Assembly (NCBI RefSeq): GCF_002163675.1 | Contig: NZ_CP019334.1 | Location: 1,808,001 to 1,872,000 of the forward strand | Length of the DNA: 64,000 nucleotides | Reading direction: 5' to 3' | From: Polaribacter sp. SA4-12 | Lineage (GTDB): Bacteria; Bacteroidota; Bacteroidia; Flavobacteriales; Flavobacteriaceae | Part shown: one piece after another, positions 1 through 7,727 of the stretch | Layout: each line of letters begins with the position of its first letter | Numbering within the stretch: position 1 is the stretch's first letter | Notes under the pieces: model-generated | Told to the model about the DNA's origin: nothing | The model's database searches: none | Seen by the model: only the letters and a program-made list of their open reading frames with translations | Translations under genes and position numbers: made by a program

Positions 1-2
1 AG

Positions 3-1982
3 CTAAAAAACAGTAAAAAAAGAAATCAAGATATATTAGAAACTTTACCCGATTTAATGATTCTCTATGATAAATACGGAAACCTTCTTGAATTCCATAA
101 TCCAGAAGGAGTTGAGTTAGAAGAAAATATAGGTAAAAACATCGATAGAATATTCCCTGAAAAGGTTTGTAAAAGAATAAGAGGAGCGTTTGCTAAATGC
201 GAAAAAACAAAAAAAACTCAAATAATTGAATATTCACTTACCCTTAAGGGTAAGTTAATACATATAGAATCACGAATAGTTAAAACAGAAGAAGGTCATT
301 TTTTATCGATTATACGCAACATCACAGAAAGTAAAAATGCTGAAAAGATAATCTTAGAAAACGAACAAAGACTTAAACTTACCTTAGAAGCAGGCGAGTT
401 TGGTTCTTGGGACTGGAATTTAATTTCTAATGAAATAGTAAGAGACACCTATCAAAACTCATTATTTGGTATGAAAGCAGAAGAATATACTGCTACCTAT
501 GAATCTTTTTTAAAGAAAATACACCATGAAGATAGAGACAATGTACAATTTATAATTTCTGAAGCAATAAAAAATACAAGTAGTTACGCCATAGAATATA
601 GAATAATACACCCTGATTTATCTGTTCATTGGCTTAATGAAAAAGGTAATATTTATAGAAACAAACACGGGAAACCTGTTCGAATTATAGGTGTAACCAA
701 TAGTATTACAAAGCAGAAAAAAGCAGAAGAAAAATTAAAAGAAAGCGAAGAGAGATTACGTAATTATACTATAGAGTTAGAAGAAAAAGTAGCAGAACGA
801 ACTAAAGAACTTACAACAACGGTTCAAAAACTAGTAGCATCTAATTTAAGCCTTGAAGACCAAATATTAATAACTGAAGAAGCAGAAATTATAGCCTTAA
901 GCAGTAAACAACTAATTGCCAACATTACTAAAAATTTTCCCAAAGGATTTGTTGCCGTTGTTGATACAAATTTTAACATTATTTTTATTGAGGGTGAAGA
1001 ATTCGAGGAGCTATGTTTTAAAGGTTATCCTGATAAAGAGATTACAATTGACCTGATTAAAAGTTTACTGGAAGATGCAAAAACAAAAGTTAAAAATAAA
1101 ATTAAGAAATCACTAAAAGGAAAACACTGTTCTTTTGAAGTGAAATTTCAAGAAAGAACATATCTGGTGAATACAACACCACTTTTTGATCTTGAAAAAA
1201 AAATAACTCAAGTTTTACTTGTCTACAACAACATTACAGATCAAAAACAAGCAGAACTTAAAATATTAAATACCTTAAAAGTAGAACAAGAATTAGGTGA
1301 ATTAAAATCACGCTTTATCTCTATGGCTTCCCACGAATTCAGAACACCATTAAGTGCTATTTTATCTTCTGCTATATTAATTGAAAAACAAAACGAAAAT
1401 GGTAAAGAAGATAGAAGACTGAGGCATATTTCTAAGATAAGATCGAATGTTAAAAACCTAGTCGTTATACTTAATGACTTCTTATCTTTAAGTAAATTAG
1501 AGGAAGGAAAAGTGATTATACAACCTTCGAAGTTTAATATCATAGAATTTTCAAAATCTTTGATAGAAGAAATTCAAGATATCAAAAAAAATGGTCAGAC
1601 CATAAATTTTACTCACAATCAATTAACTAAAGACGTTTTTCTTGATCAAAAATTATTTAAACATATTGCCTTTAACTTGCTCTCTAATGCCATCAAATAT
1701 TCAGAAAAAAATACAGAAATCACTTACAAAATAAAAAGTAGTCATTCTAAATTACAAATTGAAATAATAGATCAAGGTATTGGCATCCCTATTAAAGATC
1801 AAAATAATATGTTTCAAAGGTTTTACCGTGCCAACAATGCTGCAAACATACAAGGAACTGGTTTAGGATTAAATATCGTAAAACAATATACTGAGTTAAT
1901 GGGAGGCAACATAAAGTTTAAAAGTCAAGTAAACAAGGGCTCAACTTTTTACATTGAGTTTCCTTTAAATTTAAAGAAATGA
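3..1982 (+). CDS. Multi-PAS hybrid-less sensor histidine kinase (5'-truncated by window edge)
   Basis: This is a sensor kinase that should autophosphorylate and pass phosphate to the response regulator encoded next. Counting from the Met at position 57, I see PAS domains at about residues 1-95, 105-225 and 290-410, a coiled-coil linker at 228-265, a HisKA phospho-acceptor box with SHEFRTP (His about 426), and a HATPase with N box NLLSNAIKYS (about 543) and G boxes DQGIGIP and GTGLGL. No membrane segment is visible, so sensing is probably cytoplasmic. The Met at 57 is not the true start: the frame is open to the window edge and the upstream codons spell RNQDILETLPDL, the usual beginning of a PAS fold, so the gene begins outside. 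Its stop overlaps the next start by four bases (ATGA), so the two are translationally coupled. The signal sensed cannot be told from sequence. Confidence 0.93.
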   Translation, partial: LKNSKKRNQDILETLPDLMILYDKYGNLLEFHNPEGVELEENIGKNIDRIFPEKVCKRIRGAFAKCEKTKKTQIIEYSLTLKGKLIHIESRIVKTEEGHFLSIIRNITESKNAEKIILENEQRLKLTLEAGEFGSWDWNLISNEIVRDTYQNSLFGMKAEEYTATYESFLKKIHHEDRDNVQFIISEAIKNTSSYAIEYRIIHPDLSVHWLNEKGNIYRNKHGKPVRIIGVTNSITKQKKAEEKLKESEERLRNYTIELEEKVAERTKELTTTVQKLVASNLSLEDQILITEEAEIIALSSKQLIANITKNFPKGFVAVVDTNFNIIFIEGEEFEELCFKGYPDKEITIDLIKSLLEDAKTKVKNKIKKSLKGKHCSFEVKFQERTYLVNTTPLFDLEKKITQVLLVYNNITDQKQAELKILNTLKVEQELGELKSRFISMASHEFRTPLSAILSSAILIEKQNENGKEDRRLRHISKIRSNVKNLVVILNDFLSLSKLEEGKVIIQPSKFNIIEFSKSLIEEIQDIKKNGQTINFTHNQLTKDVFLDQKLFKHIAFNLLSNAIKYSEKNTEITYKIKSSHSKLQIEIIDQGIGIPIKDQNNMFQRFYRANNAANIQGTGLGLNIVKQYTELMGGNIKFKSQVNKGSTFYIEFPLNLKK

Positions 1983-3049
1983 AAAAAGTATTATTAATTG
2001 AAGACAATCAGGATGTTCGAGAAAATACTGCCGAAATTCTTGAACTCGAAAATTATAAGGTAATTACCGCAGAAAACGGGAAAACTGGCGTTTCAAAGGC
2101 CTACAAATTTGTGCCTGATATTATTTTGTGTGACATTATGATGCCTGAATTAGACGGATATGGCGTATTCGAACGTGTTAGTAAAAATACAAAAACCTCT
2201 GCCATCCCTTTTATCTTTTTAACAGCAAAATCTGAAAAATCTGATATGAGAAAAGGAATGAATTTAGGTGCTGACGATTACTTAACCAAACCTTTTGAAG
2301 AAGAAGAATTATTAGGAGCGATAAAAAGCCGTTTAAAAAAGAATTCCTTTTTGAAAAGAAAATTTTCTAAGAGTATTAAAGGTATAAATGAATTTTTAAA
2401 AGAAGCTTCAGAATATTTAAATCTAGAAGATCTATCTAAAGACAGAAGCCTTCAAAAATACAAAGACAAAGAAACTATTTTTACAGAAGGCAAAATAGCA
2501 CATCGTTTATTTTTTGTGCATAGCGGAACCGTAAAAACGTATAGAAGTACAGAATCTGGAAAAGAATTTGTAACAGGTATATTTCGTCCTGGAGATTTTA
2601 TAGGTCAATTATCTCTCTTAGGCGATAATAAAACTTATATAGAAACCGCTACGGTTTTAGGTGAAGCAGAAGTTTACGAAGTACCTAAGGTTGATTTCAT
2701 TAAATTATTATATGGAAATAAAGAGGTCTCTAATAAATTTATTGGTATGATATCTAATAATATGATTCATTTACAACAACAGTTAGTAGATATGGCTTTT
2801 GCTACGGTTCGTCAAAGAACAGCAAAAGCATTATTAGAACTAGATACAAAGGGAATGATGAAAGATGAAAGACACGTTGGTATTAGTATTCCTAGAGAAG
2901 ATTTTGCAGGAATTATAGGCACAGCAACAGAAACTGCTATAAGAATGCTAACCGAATTTAGAAACGAAGGCTTAATTGGCGTAGAAAAGGGTAGAAAACT
3001 TGTTTTATTTGATAAAGAAAGTTTAAAAGAAATAGCAGAATTTGGCTAG
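1979..3049 (+). CDS. Response regulator with Crp/Fnr-type output domain
   Basis: This protein joins a receiver domain to a Crp-like transcription factor. Residues 1-118 are a REC domain with the acidic pocket EDN, phospho-acceptor Asp52 in CDIMMPE, Thr82 and Lys104 (LTKPF). Residues about 150-245 form a cyclic-nucleotide-binding-type beta barrel (for example SGTVKTYRS and PGDFIGQLSLL). Residues about 275-350 are a Crp-family winged helix with the recognition helix in REDFAGIIGTATETAIRML. The four-base overlap with the upstream kinase shows they form one two-component pair. No cysteine cluster for an Fe-S centre is visible, so activation is probably by phosphorylation rather than directly by oxygen. 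FNR-like palindromes lie upstream of three nearby genes and are plausible targets; that link is inference. Confidence 0.93.
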   Translation: MKKVLLIEDNQDVRENTAEILELENYKVITAENGKTGVSKAYKFVPDIILCDIMMPELDGYGVFERVSKNTKTSAIPFIFLTAKSEKSDMRKGMNLGADDYLTKPFEEEELLGAIKSRLKKNSFLKRKFSKSIKGINEFLKEASEYLNLEDLSKDRSLQKYKDKETIFTEGKIAHRLFFVHSGTVKTYRSTESGKEFVTGIFRPGDFIGQLSLLGDNKTYIETATVLGEAEVYEVPKVDFIKLLYGNKEVSNKFIGMISNNMIHLQQQLVDMAFATVRQRTAKALLELDTKGMMKDERHVGISIPREDFAGIIGTATETAIRMLTEFRNEGLIGVEKGRKLVLFDKESLKEIAEFG

Positions 3050-3106
3050 TATATTATAAAATTAGACGCTCTAAATTTAAAATAAAATACCTAAAAAATA
3101 TTGAAT

Positions 3107-3149
3107 TGACTCAGATCATTCATTTTATATTTTTACATGATTAACTTAG
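3107..3149 (+). promoter_or_regulatory. FNR-like operator plus -7 element
   Basis: The palindrome TGACTCAGATCA (3107-3118) matches the TGAY-N4-RTCA core of Crp/Fnr sites. A TAnnTTTG-like -7 element, TAACTTAG, lies at 3142-3149, 29.5 bases from the palindrome centre to its first base. This places the site near -41.5, the class II activator position. It precedes the gene at 3189. Confidence 0.55.
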
Positions 3150-3188
3150 CTGTAAAACAAATAATGCATTGCCTTTACTAAATATAGA

Positions 3189-3683
3189 ATGAACTTTAAA
3201 ATACAAAAAACCAGTCCTAAAAGGGTTTTATTAAAATCATATATAGATTTTCAATCCATTGAAATAGTTCTAAAAATTATTAAAGAATATAAAAACAAGA
3301 ACCTACAAATATCCGTTATTGGAAAATTTCATCAAAAAAAATTAAACAATGTAGAAAACCCAGTTACTTTAGAAAATCGATATAAAAAATTATTTGAATC
3401 TTCTGAAGGTTTTGAAATTCTATCAAATCCGGAGATTGGAACTATTTTTATTACGGGTTTCTTAGGAGCTCTGTTTTCTGAAGAAGTTGAACTAAAAAAA
3501 ATAGGATCTATGCCTACAGGACCTTTTGGAATTTTAAGAGGCTTAGGCATTGATAAGGAAAAGGTAACGCACTTTATAAATATTTTAAATAAAGGAAATT
3601 ATCTTCTGGTAATTAGAGGTAACGAAAATGAATTGACAAGTATAGAAGATCACTTAAATATATTAGAAAAAGTGTATATTTAA
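3189..3683 (+). CDS. General-stress-type protein (DUF1269/YflT-like), soluble
   Basis: This 164-residue protein has no assigned biochemical role. Its C-terminal half carries the pattern seen in DUF1269-like general stress proteins: a small glycine-rich hydrophobic segment (FITGFLGALF, about residue 80-90), then GPFGILRGLGIDKEKV (about 112-127) and a final NYLLVIRGNE strand. No signal peptide or convincing full transmembrane helix is present. An FNR-like palindrome sits about 70 bp upstream, and the two-component pair lies immediately before it, so I infer it is a target of that system. Function beyond stress association is unknown. Confidence 0.7.
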   Translation: MNFKIQKTSPKRVLLKSYIDFQSIEIVLKIIKEYKNKNLQISVIGKFHQKKLNNVENPVTLENRYKKLFESSEGFEILSNPEIGTIFITGFLGALFSEEVELKKIGSMPTGPFGILRGLGIDKEKVTHFINILNKGNYLLVIRGNENELTSIEDHLNILEKVYI

Positions 3684-3844
3684 AGTAGAAGTATAACCAA
3701 TACGCATAATTGACTAACCCAATTACATTAAAAAAAAATCATTATTGCATCTTTATATATTACATATTTATATCTTATGTAAACAACTTTTCCTTCTCTA
3801 AAATATGTGTATCCTTTAGATTAAAACCCAAATATTCTTCATTT

Positions 3845-4300
3845 TCAACCAACACTAATCGGTGTTATTTTTTTAAGTATACTTATATTATTTGTGATAT
3901 TTTTTACGCCTTCAATATATTCTAAACTTCTTATTTTAGCATTTTTTGGAAATGGCTAATTTACTTTTTCAGATAAAAAAACATGTCCTTCTTTAACTTT
4001 TACATTAATTTCTTCATGAGAGACACAAAGATTCCACTCTAAGTCAATGATATTTTTTTTTGTGATTTCTGTATCACTGAAACTTTTTTCATTTTTAACT
4101 TTAATATTGTCTACAACGTCCTGAACTCCCTTTACTCTTTTTGCAAGTTTTTCTGCAGCTACTCTTTCTACTAAATAATTTACGCTCACCATAAGAGTTA
4201 TATCACTTTTACCTAAACTCCCCCTACTTGAGTAGCATCAATCGTTGGTTGCCATTCTAATTCATTCAATGCGTCTTGTTTAATCCTTATCTGTTTACAT
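3845..4300 (-). pseudogene. Decayed BON-domain (OsmY-like) protein gene
   Basis: The minus strand encodes pieces of a multi-BON periplasmic-type stress protein split by several lesions. From the ATG at 4300 the frame is lost at once (ATG-TAA); one base further it reads KQIRIKQDALNELEWQPTID, a BON start, and runs to ATQVG. A run of four Gs near 4225 then breaks the frame; with three Gs it would read on through SLGKSDITLMVSVNYLVERV. The intact middle part (3956-4192) has the BON signature RVKGVQDVVDNIKV, then a second BON start (IIDLEWNLCVSHEEINVKV). An in-frame TAG at 3956-3958 stops it, after which the same frame continues as RSLEYIEGVKNITNNI, again BON-like, to a TGA at 3845. The next 130 bases may hold more decayed sequence. 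It lies 79 bp downstream of the DUF1269/coiled-coil gene and was probably cotranscribed with it. Confidence 0.72.
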
Positions 4301-4378
4301 GATATTATATGCTTAAATTAATAATTAAGACAAAGGTTTAACTTTTACATTTCGTTTGCATTTTAATAACTCTTATAA

Positions 4379-5197
4379 TTAATCTCCAAAATATTCACCT
4401 AATGCACTATGCAATTGTTCTAATCTTTTTTCTTGTTTTTTAATTCTCTTTTTTAATCTTTTTTTTCTTGCTTTTTCAAATGAATTCACAACAATACGTT
4501 CATAACCTTCTATACGAGATTCCATCTTGTTTATTCGAGATATTGTTTTTCCCTTAACTTCTTTTAAAGTAAATTTTCTTTTTGCTTCTAAGTTTGCAAC
4601 TTTAGTTTTTCGACGTGCTTTTAAAGCATCAATCTTTATTTTAACTTTTCTCTTTTCGGTTGTTAAAGCTTTTTTAAGCTTTTCGCGTTCCTCATCAATT
4701 TTATCTTCTAACTCCTCAATCTGCTCATCTAAATAATCGTCAAATTCTATTGCTGCTTCACTCATTAAAATTTCTGAAGTAATAGGTGAAAGAGCATTCT
4801 CTATAAAAACAGCACTATCTTCGCTTACCTCTGCAATAATAGCTACAACACCTATACTTAACTTATTACTAACTTTTTTTATAAAGTCTTTTTCAAATTC
4901 ATAACGACTAATATCCACAACAGCTCCTATGGCTAAACCAGAATATAAGCCGATAACAAAACCTACTGGTCCTACAAGTACTCCTAATAATCCTCCTACA
5001 GCAGCACTAGTTAAGGTTCTCCAACCTTGCCCCTCTGTTTTACCATCAAATACTTGATATTGATTATTTTCTATCTTACGAATCATCATATACTCATAAA
5101 GTGTAATATCTCCATAAGCATCTAATTCTTTAATTTTGCGCAAAGCTTCAATAGCTTTTGTTTCTTCCTTAAGAGGAACAACGATAATATTTGCCAT
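4379..5197 (-). CDS. DUF1269-like membrane protein with long coiled coil
   Basis: This 272-residue protein starts with a ferredoxin-like segment (MANIIVVPLKEETKAIEALRKI), followed by a glycine-rich hydrophobic hairpin at about residues 65-95 typical of DUF1269 proteins (TSAAVGGLLGVLVGPVGFVIGL). A second alpha/beta segment contains VAIIAEVSEDSAVFIENAL. From about residue 150 to 260 it is a highly charged coiled coil rich in Lys, Glu and Arg. Members are linked to general stress responses but have no known reaction. An FNR-like palindrome lies about 105 bp upstream with a -7 element at a spacing identical to that before the gene at 3189. The decayed BON gene follows. Confidence 0.78.
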   Translation of the reverse strand: MANIIVVPLKEETKAIEALRKIKELDAYGDITLYEYMMIRKIENNQYQVFDGKTEGQGWRTLTSAAVGGLLGVLVGPVGFVIGLYSGLAIGAVVDISRYEFEKDFIKKVSNKLSIGVVAIIAEVSEDSAVFIENALSPITSEILMSEAAIEFDDYLDEQIEELEDKIDEEREKLKKALTTEKRKVKIKIDALKARRKTKVANLEAKRKFTLKEVKGKTISRINKMESRIEGYERIVVNSFEKARKKRLKKRIKKQEKRLEQLHSALGEYFGD

Positions 5198-5270
5198 TTT
5201 TTTTGTTTTTAAAATTTAATATAACTCTATGAAGATTATTTTTTTTACACGACAATTTATTTTTTATCTC

Positions 5271-5313
5271 CTAAATTAACATGATATAACGAGTGACACA
5301 CTGACCTGGATCA
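5271..5313 (-). promoter_or_regulatory. FNR-like operator plus -7 element
   Basis: Read on the minus strand, TGATCCAGGTCA occupies 5313-5302 and TAATTTAG occupies 5278-5271. The distance from palindrome centre to the first base of the -7 element is 29.5 bases, the same as in the site at 3107. It serves the gene starting at 5197. Confidence 0.55.
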
Positions 5314-5359
5314 GCGTTATAAAAGAATGTATTTATTTTTTATTTATGATACGATTTTT

Positions 5360-5445
5360 GCGTGAAGGATTGAAGTGAAAATCCCACAGCTCGACGAAGG
5401 AGAAGCGAGGAATTGTAGCGAAAAGCCTGACCCATGTGGGCACGC
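5360..5445. ncRNA. Folded intergenic element of flavobacterial type (possible structured RNA)
   Basis: The segment can fold into nested helices: GCGTG (5360-5364) with CACGC (5441-5445), CCCACA (5383-5388) with TGTGGG (5435-5440), and CTCG (5390-5393) with CGAG (5406-5409). Purine-rich internal segments (GATTGAAGTGAAAATCC and TAGCGAAAAGC) flank the stems. I recognise this kind of sequence as recurring between genes in flavobacterial genomes, possibly the flavo-1 RNA class, but that name is from memory and unchecked. It lies after the 3' end of the MgtC-like gene and before the promoter of the DUF1269 gene. The transcribed strand is not known. Confidence 0.5.
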
Positions 5446-5471
5446 CCAAACTCTATGTCTTAAAACAAGAA

Positions 5472-6743
5472 TTAACCTCTACTAATAAAAATATACGCAA
5501 CGCCTAACACAATAACACAAGCAAAGGCATAAGCGACTAATTTTCCCGCTGTTTTTGATCCTTTTAAGAGTGTAATTAGAAGTTTCACCAACATATTGCT
5601 TATGGTAGCTGCAATAATAACTGAGGATGCTAATTTTAGTTTTTCGCCTTCTAAAGAGAATTTTGCCATGCTAATTGTAATGGCATCAGTATCTGCCAAA
5701 CCAGCAATTAAAGCAGAGTAAAACAGACCATTTTCTCCAAAAAACTGATTGCTATAAAAAACTGCAAAAAGAATAATTACATACACAGCTCCAAAACTTA
5801 TGGCATTGAGCACATTTAATGGATTACCAAGTTTAATATCGGTGTCTGGTTTATTATCGTCTTTTCTCATTAATAGTAAAGTAGCAATAATGCAAATCAT
5901 TGTTAACAAACTAAATGGTATTGCTAATTCTTTTAAAATTGCATTATTAAAAATGTAAGACAAAAAAGCAAGTCTTGGAAACATAATTGCTGATGCTACA
6001 ATAATACCTGCACTATATTTTTTAGAAAGCGCCGGAGATTCCTTACTTCTTGATGCGTAATTCCATGCTACTGCTGTACTAGAAATAAGTCCACCAAGAA
6101 TAGCTGTAAGAATGATTCCTCTTTTGGAGCCCACAAATTTTACTAAAAAATAACCTATAAAGTTTAAAAAGGAAACAATTACAATAATAGAACCAATTTC
6201 AAAAGGGTTTAATAAACCCTCTGAATCAAACGTTTTGTTGGGTAGAAAAGGAAGTATTAATAAGGCAATTATAGAAAACTTTATAAATGCAAAAAGTTCT
6301 TCTGATGTAATATTACTGATTACTGAACGAAACCTTGTTTTAAGTGAAAGCAAGGTTACAATAATAACTGCTGTAGCAACTGCCTCTTTATAATAATCTA
6401 CAGAAACCATTACTCCTAAAACAAAAGTTGCTATAAGTGCTAAATTAGTGGTTAAACCTTGTCCACATTCTTCTTTCTTTTTTACAAAATGCTGAAAAGC
6501 TAAAAACAAAATAAATGAGCCAAAACCAATAATAACAAACCAATTACTAAAAAAATCTGTTAAATTACCTACGGAAAAACCAAGAATTGCAACGATAGGA
6601 AAAGTTCGGATTCCTGCAAAACCTTTTTCTTTCAACCTATCATATTCTCTTTCTAGGCCAATAATAAGACCTATTCCTAGACTTATTAAAACCCCTAAAA
6701 TATAAGGCCCAACTAGTTCTTGTATGTATTGATATGTTTGCAT
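5472..6743 (-). CDS. MgtC/SapB and DUF4010 family inner-membrane protein
   Basis: This 423-residue polytopic membrane protein starts with the MgtC-type motif (GIGLIIGLEREYDR, about residues 22-35, then GIRTFPIVAILG) and continues with a DUF4010 part containing GGLISSTAVAWNYASRS (about 219-235) and GLADTDAITISMAKFSLEG (about 347-365). Around eleven or twelve hydrophobic helices are present. The substrate is unknown; relatives are linked to magnesium or phosphate stress. Length matches the two-domain family. It is transcribed toward the folded element at 5360. No FNR-like site is visible directly upstream. Confidence 0.85.
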   Translation of the reverse strand: MQTYQYIQELVGPYILGVLISLGIGLIIGLEREYDRLKEKGFAGIRTFPIVAILGFSVGNLTDFFSNWFVIIGFGSFILFLAFQHFVKKKEECGQGLTTNLALIATFVLGVMVSVDYYKEAVATAVIIVTLLSLKTRFRSVISNITSEELFAFIKFSIIALLILPFLPNKTFDSEGLLNPFEIGSIIVIVSFLNFIGYFLVKFVGSKRGIILTAILGGLISSTAVAWNYASRSKESPALSKKYSAGIIVASAIMFPRLAFLSYIFNNAILKELAIPFSLLTMICIIATLLLMRKDDNKPDTDIKLGNPLNVLNAISFGAVYVIILFAVFYSNQFFGENGLFYSALIAGLADTDAITISMAKFSLEGEKLKLASSVIIAATISNMLVKLLITLLKGSKTAGKLVAYAFACVIVLGVAYIFISRG

Positions 6744-6831
6744 TTACTTTTTATTACGTATCCTTTTTTTAGATAAAAATATTTTAAGTAATTAGATAAA
6801 TAGATCTGTTATGCTTTGTCGAAAAAATATT

Positions 6832-6984
6832 TTATACGTCTGTTTTTAAGATAACTACATCTCCTTTTAAAGGTACTTCATTTTTTTCTAGATAAAGATA
6901 CCTTAAATAACTGACTACATAAACCAAAATTAATAAAATTAAAAGGCGGATAATTTCACCATAATAAAAATGATTATTAACCAA
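6832..6984 (-). CDS. Possible small single-pass membrane protein (about 50 aa, non-ATG start)
   Basis: The minus strand is open from a TTG at 6984 to a TAA at 6832. The translation has one strong hydrophobic helix (IIRLLILLILVYVVSYL) followed by a short charged tail with KNEVPLKGDVVILKTDV. No ATG is in frame, so the start would have to be TTG, ATT or another rare codon, or the ATG has been lost. The composition looks protein-like rather than random: a clean membrane helix followed by a basic-acidic soluble tail. It lies between two genes of the same strand, just after a terminator-like hairpin. It may be a real small protein or a remnant. Confidence 0.35.
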   Translation of the reverse strand: MVNNHFYYGEIIRLLILLILVYVVSYLRYLYLEKNEVPLKGDVVILKTDV

Positions 6985-6985
6985 A

Positions 6986-7018
6986 AACGTCCTCAAAACT
7001 ATATTAGGTGAGGACGTT
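6986..7018 (-). terminator. Hairpin terminator after the 128-aa gene
   Basis: AACGTCCTCA (6986-6995) and TGAGGACGTT (7009-7018) form a perfect 10-bp stem with a 13-base loop. On the minus strand it is followed by a short T run, and it lies 60 bp after the stop of the gene at 7077-7463. Confidence 0.7.
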
Positions 7019-7076
7019 CTATGAATTAATAAATCTTACGATTCTTTTCTGTACGAGATTACACTTCATTTACTAA

Positions 7077-7463
7077 CTACATATATTTAGATAGAAATCT
7101 AAAAAATTCTTTTTTGAGATCGGCATAAATTTGCCTTTGAGTTTCCATTTTATCACGAAACTCTAAATGATTTTTCACCATATAAATGTCCATGAAATCA
7201 TAACTTTTTTCACTATATTTAGAAATAATCATTTCATGCTTATTGATTGCTTCTACAATATCATCTATAACACCAGCATGAAGAATAAATTCATTCTGGT
7301 AATGTTCTAGTTGTGCAAGCACGTCTTTATCTGTCCAACGCGTTACTAGTTCATTTAATCTGTTATTGAACGATTTTAGCTCATCATCCCAAAAAATAAG
7401 TTCACGTTTCCATTGTACATGCTCAAAATGAAGGTTAACATTATTTAAAATTTTTGTTTCCAT
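7077..7463 (-). CDS. Conserved helical protein of unknown function
   Basis: I do not recognise a named family for this 128-residue protein. It is soluble, strongly helical and rich in charged and aromatic residues (HFEHVQWKRELIFWDDELKSF near the N-terminus; RQIYADLKKEFFRFLSKYM at the end), with no signal peptide or membrane segment. Its pattern suggests a helical bundle or coiled-coil dimer. An FNR-like palindrome 84 bp upstream and the neighbouring stress genes suggest it belongs to the regulon of the two-component pair at 3-3049. A hairpin terminator follows. Confidence 0.75.
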   Translation of the reverse strand: METKILNNVNLHFEHVQWKRELIFWDDELKSFNNRLNELVTRWTDKDVLAQLEHYQNEFILHAGVIDDIVEAINKHEMIISKYSEKSYDFMDIYMVKNHLEFRDKMETQRQIYADLKKEFFRFLSKYM

Positions 7464-7515
7464 GGTCTTATTTTTTTACAATAATCTTTTAAGATTACAT
7501 ATTCATAATATAGCA

Positions 7516-7558
7516 TAAAGGTTAAGAATTCTAGTCACTTTTAAAATGACCCAAATCA
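7516..7558 (-). promoter_or_regulatory. FNR-like operator
   Basis: On the minus strand TGATTTGGGTCA lies at 7558-7547 and matches TGAY-N4-RTCA. The -7 region is weaker (AACCTTTA, 7523-7516), but its TTT lies at the same offset from the palindrome as in the two other sites. It precedes the gene starting at 7463. Confidence 0.45.
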
Positions 7559-7670
7559 TTTTAAATAACTCTGTAAAACCTATTAAACAAAAACATTTCC
7601 TCTTGAAAACGATTTATCATTAAGTAATATTAATCGTAATTTGGATACTTTTAAGTTTTCTTAAAACTAA

Positions 7671-7702
7671 AAAGACCTTGATAAATTTATCAAGGTCTTT
7701 TT
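7671..7702 (-). terminator. Hairpin terminator after the FGE-like gene
   Basis: AAAGACCTTGATAAA and TTTATCAAGGTCTTT form a perfect 15-bp inverted repeat (7671-7700) just downstream of the minus-strand gene at 7728. T and A tracts flank it on both strands. Confidence 0.75.
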
Positions 7703-7727
7703 TATTAAATAAGTAGAATAACTCTTA

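Larger units (their letters stand above)
6744..7076. other. 333-bp gap: possible small membrane ORF and a hairpin
   Basis: The gap between the MgtC-like gene and the 128-residue protein gene holds two things described separately: a possible small membrane protein reading frame (6832-6984, minus) and a strong hairpin (6986-7018). The remaining 90 bases next to the MgtC-like start are AT-rich and I see nothing else in them. Confidence 0.5.

Noticed and set aside
57..59. ATG at 57 as the start of the histidine kinase
   Set aside because: The frame is open to the window edge and the upstream codons continue the PAS domain, so the gene starts outside.
3710..3925. Plus-strand frame of 71 codons rich in Phe and Tyr
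   Set aside because: It lies antisense to the decayed BON gene and has no protein-like pattern.
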